Shown here piece by piece: positions 43,661 to 48,565 of a stretch of 48,565 nt of DNA. The notes below the pieces were generated by a model that made no database searches, was not told the DNA's origin, and was given only the letters and a program-made list of their open reading frames with translations. The translations under genes were made by a program, and so were the position numbers. Every line of letters starts with the position of its first letter. Positions within the stretch are counted from its first letter, which is position 1. Source of the stretch: Asaia bogorensis (lineage in GTDB: Bacteria; Pseudomonadota; Alphaproteobacteria; Acetobacterales; Acetobacteraceae); NCBI GenBank assembly GCA_945861095.1, contig CAMATI010000006.1:1-48565 (forward strand), given 5' to 3'.

Positions 43661-44917
43661 CTACGGGGTGGCTCCGATCGCGAATCTGGTCTCCGGCGCG
43701 CGCGTGACAGCCGACCGACCCAGGAGGAATGGCCACAACCGGCGCAGGCCCAGGGCCAGAACCGCCACGCTCAGTAGCGGGCCGAGCGGCAGATGCCATC
43801 CGGTGCCTAGGGGCCAGAGCAACAGGACCAGCGGATAGCCCACGAGCAGCGCGATCTTTTCCCAACCCAGGAATCCGTTCGCCCGCCCATCGCGGATCAG
43901 CCAGGCGCCCGCCACCAGGAGCAGCATCTGATCATACAGCAACGCCAACGGCACCGCGAGCAAGGTCGCCGCCACCAACGCCGCGAACCGCGCGGGCTGA
44001 CTCGGGCAGCGGCGCCAGATCAGCGCCACCAGCGCGGCCATTGCCAGGGCCGCCGCCCCTTGCATTGCATAGGCGAGTTCGGCCGAAAATCCGTTCAACC
44101 GCATGGCTCCAAAAACCGTGACCATCCCCGCCAGGTCGATCCGCCCGGACTGATAGACTTGGCCCGACCCGGAAAACGCATGGAAATAGGCCTGCCACGT
44201 CTCCCACCCGAACAGCGCCACCGACAGGCCGACCAGGCCAATCACACTGACCGCCGCACCCAGAAAGCAGCGCCAGTAACCCCCGGCCAGCAGCGCGACC
44301 GGCACCAGCATCCCGAAATGCGGCTTGTAGCAGAGCAAGCCCAGCACGATCCCCGCCAACAGCGGCCGCCGGTCGAGCATCAGGGTGAACGCTCCGAACA
44401 GCCCGGCGGTCAGAAATGCGTTCTGGCCGAGCCCGATGGTCCAGAACGCGGCGGGGAATGCCAGGATGGGCAGCATCCAGGACCAGCCGCTCTCTCGCAG
44501 GATCGCGCGCATGACCCACAACAGCAGACCCAGCGAGGCGATCTGGAACACCGCATACGCCACGAAATAGGGCAACAGGCCCAGAGCGGCGCACAGAAAC
44601 AGGAAAACCGGGGGATAAAAAAAGAACTGATACGGCGAACCCGGCATCGAGGTCTGCTGCTGCACGGCGTAATGCACCGTCTGGTCATAGGCCAGCGCAG
44701 GAGTGCCGGACAAAGCCAGCTTCCCGGCGGCAAAAAAGCTGACGAAATCGCTGGAAGTCGGGTTCTCGATCACGAAAAACGCGCCGTGCTGCCACAGGGC
44801 GATGAACACGGCAAAGGCCAGTTCGATGGCCATCAGGGTCGCTGCCCAGGCGACGATCCGGTCGCGGTCTAGCCACTCCGCTCGGCGCAGCGGGTCAATC
44901 AGAAGCGACAATGTCAT
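43661..44917 (-). CDS. Glycosyltransferase family 87 (DUF2029)-like membrane protein
   Basis: Multi-TM protein; DFVSFFAAGKLALSGTPALAYD...YQFFFYPPVFLFLCAALGLLPYFVAYAVF; GLLCYKPHFGMLVPVALLAG. Confidence 0.85.
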   Translation of the reverse strand: MTLSLLIDPLRRAEWLDRDRIVAWAATLMAIELAFAVFIALWQHGAFFVIENPTSSDFVSFFAAGKLALSGTPALAYDQTVHYAVQQQTSMPGSPYQFFFYPPVFLFLCAALGLLPYFVAYAVFQIASLGLLLWVMRAILRESGWSWMLPILAFPAAFWTIGLGQNAFLTAGLFGAFTLMLDRRPLLAGIVLGLLCYKPHFGMLVPVALLAGGYWRCFLGAAVSVIGLVGLSVALFGWETWQAYFHAFSGSGQVYQSGRIDLAGMVTVFGAMRLNGFSAELAYAMQGAAALAMAALVALIWRRCPSQPARFAALVAATLLAVPLALLYDQMLLLVAGAWLIRDGRANGFLGWEKIALLVGYPLVLLLWPLGTGWHLPLGPLLSVAVLALGLRRLWPFLLGRSAVTRAPETRFAIGATP

Positions 44918-45058
44918 GAACCGGGTTCCACGGTTGAAGAGCGATCCACGCCCTTACCCTGCCCAAGGTTGTCATTTGGTTTCGTCCGGCCCTTGCCTGG
45001 ATGGCGCACGGCGTGTTTCCTGCCGGTCCTCCCCCATTCCACCCGGAGTTCCCGCCCC

Positions 45059-45973
45059 TTGGCCTACGCGCTGCAACAACTGATCAATGGCGTGACCCTG
45101 GGCATGATCTACGGGCTGATCGCCGTCGGATACACCATGGTCTACGGCATCATCGGCATGATCAATTTCGCCCATGGCGACATCTTCATGATCGGCGCCT
45201 TCCTGTCCCTTATTGCCCTGCTCGGCCTTGCGGGCATCGGCATCACCGCAATCCCGTTGGCGTTGGCCCTGACCCTGATATTCGCCGCCGCGCTCGCCGC
45301 GCTCTATGGCTGGACCGTGGAGCGAATAGCCTATCGCCCGTTGCGAGGCTCCTTCCGTCTCGCGCCGCTGATCAGCGCCATCGGCATGTCCATCGTGTTG
45401 CAGAACTTCGCGCAGGTCAGCCAGGGCGCCCGGGTCAAACCCATGGAGGCGCTGATCGAAGGCGGCATCCCGGTGATGGAGCAGGATGGGTTCGCCGTTT
45501 ACCTCTCCTGGATGCAGATCGCGATCGTCGCGACCACCCTCCTGGTTCTGGCCATCTTCACCTGGTTGGTCACCAAGACCCCGCTCGGCCGTTCCATGCG
45601 CGCCTGTGAGCAAGACCTGAAAATGGCCGGATTGCTGGGCATCGATACGGACCGGACCATCAGCCTGACCTTCGTCATCGGCGCGGCGCTGGCGTCCGTC
45701 GCCGGGATGATGTTCCTGCTTTATTACGGTGTGATCGACTTTTTTATTGGCTTCCTGGCCGGGGTGAAGGCGTTCACCGCCGCGGTGCTGGGCGGCATCG
45801 GCAGCCTGCCGGGCGCCGTGCTGGGCGGCCTGCTGATCGGCTTGATCGAGGTGTTTTGGTCGGCCTATTTCAGCGTCGAATACAAGGACGTCGCGGCGTT
45901 CTCCATCCTGATCATCGCCCTGATCTTCATGCCGACCGGTCTGCTGGGCCGAGCGGAAGTGGAGAAGGTGTAG
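45059..45973 (+). CDS. livH: Branched-chain amino-acid ABC transporter permease (LivH-type)
   Basis: LAYALQQLINGVTLGMIYGLIAVGYTMVYGIIGMINFAHGDIFMIGAF; in-frame TTG at 45059 with upstream ggag. ORF track extends to 44969. Confidence 0.93.
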   Translation: MAYALQQLINGVTLGMIYGLIAVGYTMVYGIIGMINFAHGDIFMIGAFLSLIALLGLAGIGITAIPLALALTLIFAAALAALYGWTVERIAYRPLRGSFRLAPLISAIGMSIVLQNFAQVSQGARVKPMEALIEGGIPVMEQDGFAVYLSWMQIAIVATTLLVLAIFTWLVTKTPLGRSMRACEQDLKMAGLLGIDTDRTISLTFVIGAALASVAGMMFLLYYGVIDFFIGFLAGVKAFTAAVLGGIGSLPGAVLGGLLIGLIEVFWSAYFSVEYKDVAAFSILIIALIFMPTGLLGRAEVEKV

Positions 45974-45994
45974 AGGTAAGCGGAAGCGGAGCTG

Positions 45995-47122
45995 ATGCAA
46001 AAACCACTTCAAGGCCTGACCGTCGTTTCACTGGAACAGGCGGTGGCGGCGCCATACTGCTCCTCCCGCTTGGCTGACGCCGGCGCGCGGGTCATCAAGA
46101 TCGAACGACCGGAGGGCGATTTCGCACGCGGTTATGACAAGGCGGCGAAAGGGTGGTCCAGCTATTTCGTCTGGCTCAACCGCGGCAAACAGAGCCTTGT
46201 CGCCGATATCAAGCAGGCGGACGACGCGGCGATGCTGCACCGGATCCTGGCGCAGACGGACGTGTTCATCCAGAATCTCGCCCCCGGCGCGGCGGCACGG
46301 GCGGGGTTTGGATCGGAGGCGTTGCGGGCGAAGTATCCGCGCCTGATCACGGTAGACATCTCCGGCTATGGGGAGAGCGGCGATTACGCGACGATGAAGG
46401 CGTATGACCTTTTAGTGCAGGCCGAATCCGGGCTGGCGATGATCACCGGTCATCCTGCCGGCCCCGGACGTGTCGGCGTGTCCGCCTGCGATATCGCCTG
46501 CGGCATGGCGGCCCACGCCGGCGTGCTGGAAGCACTGATCGAGCGCGGCATCACCGGCAAGGGAAAGGGGCTGGCGGTCAGCCTGTTCGACGGCATGGCC
46601 GACTGGATGAACGTCCCGCTGCTGTATTTCGAAGGCACCGGCAAGGCGCCGGAGCGCCTGGGTCTGGCGCATCCCTCCATCTGCCCTTATGGCGCGTTTG
46701 GGACCAAGGATGGGGCGCTGGTGCTGATCTCGATCCAGAATGAGCGCGAATGGGTGGATTTCTGCGCGAAGTTCATGGATGAGCCCGACCTGCCGAAACG
46801 CGCCGGGTTCGAAACCAACGTGATCCGGGTCGCCAACCGGGCCGAGGTGGACGCCCATGTCGGCACGATGTTCGTGGGGCTGACGCGGGACCAGGCGGCG
46901 ATGAAGCTGCGGGCGGCGAACACGGCGTATGGCTTCGTGAACGATGTCGCGGCGTTTTCTCACCATCCGGCCTTGCGGCGCGCGCCGGTCCAGACTCCGA
47001 ACGGCGTCGTGGACATCGCGGCACCCCCGGTGATCACCAGCGACGGCGTTCGCGCGCTGGGGCCGGTGCCGTCGATCGGGGAGCACTCGGCGGCGATCCG
47101 GGCGGAGTTCGGGTTGGGGTAG
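45995..47122 (+). CDS. CaiB/BaiF CoA-transferase family protein
   Basis: LQGLTVVSLEQAVAAPYCSSRLADAGARVIKIERPEGDFARGYD; PRLITVDISGYGESGDYATMKAYDLLVQAESGL. Confidence 0.95.
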   Translation: MQKPLQGLTVVSLEQAVAAPYCSSRLADAGARVIKIERPEGDFARGYDKAAKGWSSYFVWLNRGKQSLVADIKQADDAAMLHRILAQTDVFIQNLAPGAAARAGFGSEALRAKYPRLITVDISGYGESGDYATMKAYDLLVQAESGLAMITGHPAGPGRVGVSACDIACGMAAHAGVLEALIERGITGKGKGLAVSLFDGMADWMNVPLLYFEGTGKAPERLGLAHPSICPYGAFGTKDGALVLISIQNEREWVDFCAKFMDEPDLPKRAGFETNVIRVANRAEVDAHVGTMFVGLTRDQAAMKLRAANTAYGFVNDVAAFSHHPALRRAPVQTPNGVVDIAAPPVITSDGVRALGPVPSIGEHSAAIRAEFGLG

Positions 47123-47219
47123 TTGCGTCTGGCGGGGGCGTCCAGGTCGGGGTCAGGCCGGACGGGTCGTTCGCAAGGCCATGTCTGCGTGGCTGTATGG
47201 CATTTGTGATGATTCTCTC

Positions 47220-48185
47220 TCAGCCTCGCATCACCTTGTTCCAGTCGATGTTGTATTCGGCGGCGTCTAGTTCGTGCGCTAACTTTTTCTCCCATCCGCC
47301 CGCCGCATCATATGGCACGGCAACAACACCCTGCCAGTCAGACGGAACTTCCAGATCTGCCCCGGTAAGTGTAAAGACTCGTTTGCGCGTCAGCTTCCCG
47401 ATGAAATAGCCTAACTCTAGAATTACGTTTTGGCGAGCCCTTGGTCGTGGCTCCTCCCCCTTCAGATTGCCCATATCGTCCGGGGTTAGGATAATCACCG
47501 CGAAACCGACATCGCTGTGAGCTTCTATCTTCTCTATGATCGTTCGTCCTTGATTGGGCTGTTCATGCAAGATGATGGGCTGAAAGCCAAGGCGATCCAA
47601 AAATCGAGCGACGGCGTGGCGAGGTGCTTCCTCGCGACCATGTACGACGAAGATCTTACTGGATGATGAAGGCATCGTGGTTTCGGATTGCGGGCTTGAC
47701 GAGGAAGGAAGAACCTTTCCCAGCCACCCGAGGCGCTGCGTCACCACACTCTTAAATTCGTGCCATGCAGGCTCGTCATCAAAATAAGACGCGGCCCTTA
47801 CGAGCGGGGAGTATGGCAGGCTACTCCATATCGCACTGAGGGCAGGGTTACCTAAATCCTCTTCGAGCCATAGACCGACCTTGTTCGTCCAGCGCTCGAA
47901 CTCGCTATGAGTATTAACTGGATCGCGTCCACTCAATAAGGCGCGGCCATCGCTCAACAGTGCTCTGATCTTCGTATCTGGATTGCGCAATTTACGAAGC
48001 TCCTGGCGGCCGAGTGTTTCGCGATCCCGACGATTGCTTAAGTCGAACCAGCCGAGGAACTGCTCAAGTTCATCGGGGCTTTGCTCCTGGAGCCAGGCGC
48101 GCAGGGCAGCATCATCGGGCCATCTAAAAAATGGCGCGAAAAATTTTTGGCCGAGTTGTTGTTGTGCGGGTGTCCCAAAACTCAT
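47220..48185 (-). CDS. TIR-like nucleotide-binding domain protein (PF10137/CAP12-type) with uncharacterised N-terminal region
   Basis: SSKIFVVHGREEAPRHAVARFLDRLGFQPIILHEQPNQGRTIIEKIEAHSDVGFAVIILTPDDMG...RARQNVILELGYFIGKLTRKRVFTL. Start ATG 48185 preceded by ggagga. Confidence 0.88.
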   Translation of the reverse strand: MSFGTPAQQQLGQKFFAPFFRWPDDAALRAWLQEQSPDELEQFLGWFDLSNRRDRETLGRQELRKLRNPDTKIRALLSDGRALLSGRDPVNTHSEFERWTNKVGLWLEEDLGNPALSAIWSSLPYSPLVRAASYFDDEPAWHEFKSVVTQRLGWLGKVLPSSSSPQSETTMPSSSSKIFVVHGREEAPRHAVARFLDRLGFQPIILHEQPNQGRTIIEKIEAHSDVGFAVIILTPDDMGNLKGEEPRPRARQNVILELGYFIGKLTRKRVFTLTGADLEVPSDWQGVVAVPYDAAGGWEKKLAHELDAAEYNIDWNKVMRG

Positions 48186-48220
48186 TCCTCCATTCCTCTC
48201 CCCTTCAGATTCCGACGCAG

Positions 48221-48276
48221 GCGGCCACCGATTCCAATTTGATCGCGGCCACCATTCCAATCTGATGGCGGCCAGG
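48221..48276. repeat. 23-24-bp direct repeats resembling IS-end (IS21-like) vicinity repeats
   Basis: gcggccaccgattccaatttgatc / gcggccaccattccaatctgatg / gcggccagg in tandem just upstream of the TIR gene. Confidence 0.6.
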
Positions 48277-48432
48277 CTGGCATCGTCTCGCGGGCCGATT
48301 TTGGTCATGTCATGATGGTCATAGCCGGGTCAAGCAGCAGCGCCTTATCTGGGCTGCCCCTCGGCCCGAAAACTCTCCGTTTCATTGCATCTTAATCACT
48401 GCCATATCCACGCGGTGTAAGGTGGACCCCAT

Positions 48433-48475
48433 CGGTTGGACAGGAATCGGGGTGACTTAAGAGAGAGTCCAACCG
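48433..48475. repeat. 9-bp perfect inverted repeat, possible IS3/IS150-type end remnant
   Basis: cggttggac (48433-48441) ... gtccaaccg (48467-48475); adjacent tgtaaggtggaccccatcggttggacag resembles IS150-group terminal repeats. Confidence 0.4.
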
Positions 48476-48518
48476 CGTTTCCAGCGCCCCTCCCGATCCG
48501 AGGGGTGTATCTGAGGGT

Positions 48519-48547
48519 AAGTATAGTCCCTCGATTATACTTGTCAA
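48519..48547 (-). promoter_or_regulatory. Sigma70-like promoter overlapping a dyad operator
   Basis: Minus strand TTGACA - 16 nt - TATACT; the dyad aagtata (48519-48525) / tatactt (48536-48542) overlaps the -10 and abuts the -35. Confidence 0.55.
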
Positions 48548-48565
48548 TACATTATTACTTCCTTT

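Noticed and set aside
48221-48276. CRISPR-like repeats near the TIR gene
   Set aside because: Head-to-tail 23-24-bp units with no spacers; better explained as IS-end or regulatory repeats.

Overview
This is a GC-rich alphaproteobacterial chromosomal segment. Its gene order and families resemble Rhodospirillales/Acetobacteraceae (inference). Most of it is conserved housekeeping DNA: queC; truB-rpsO-pnp; TPP riboswitch + thiC; tyrA-hisC-chorismate mutase / metX-metW; purN-purM; CDP-alcohol phosphatidyltransferase, AI-2E permease, Hda-like protein, ppk, ppx; tRNA-Gln(UUG); ispE and a TPR lipoprotein; ftsK; dnaB; and scattered metabolic enzymes. Most long ORFs antisense to these genes are high-GC artefacts. 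The clearest accessory signal is the last ~1.4 kb. It holds a leftward gene for a protein with an uncharacterised N-terminal region fused to a TIR-like nucleotide-binding (PF10137/CAP12-type) domain, a candidate anti-phage NADase effector. Upstream of it are IS-end-like repeats and an AT-rich segment with a sigma70-like promoter overlapping a dyad operator. Any partner gene would lie beyond the right edge. Other points of interest: frame-preserving minisatellites inside purM, ppk and ftsK; a 24-bp tandem repeat between purM and the phosphatidyltransferase gene; a perfect DnaA box upstream of dnaB; REP-like elements; and an unlisted 52-aa aa3-oxidase subunit IV-like gene. All family calls come from reading motifs by eye; no searches were run.
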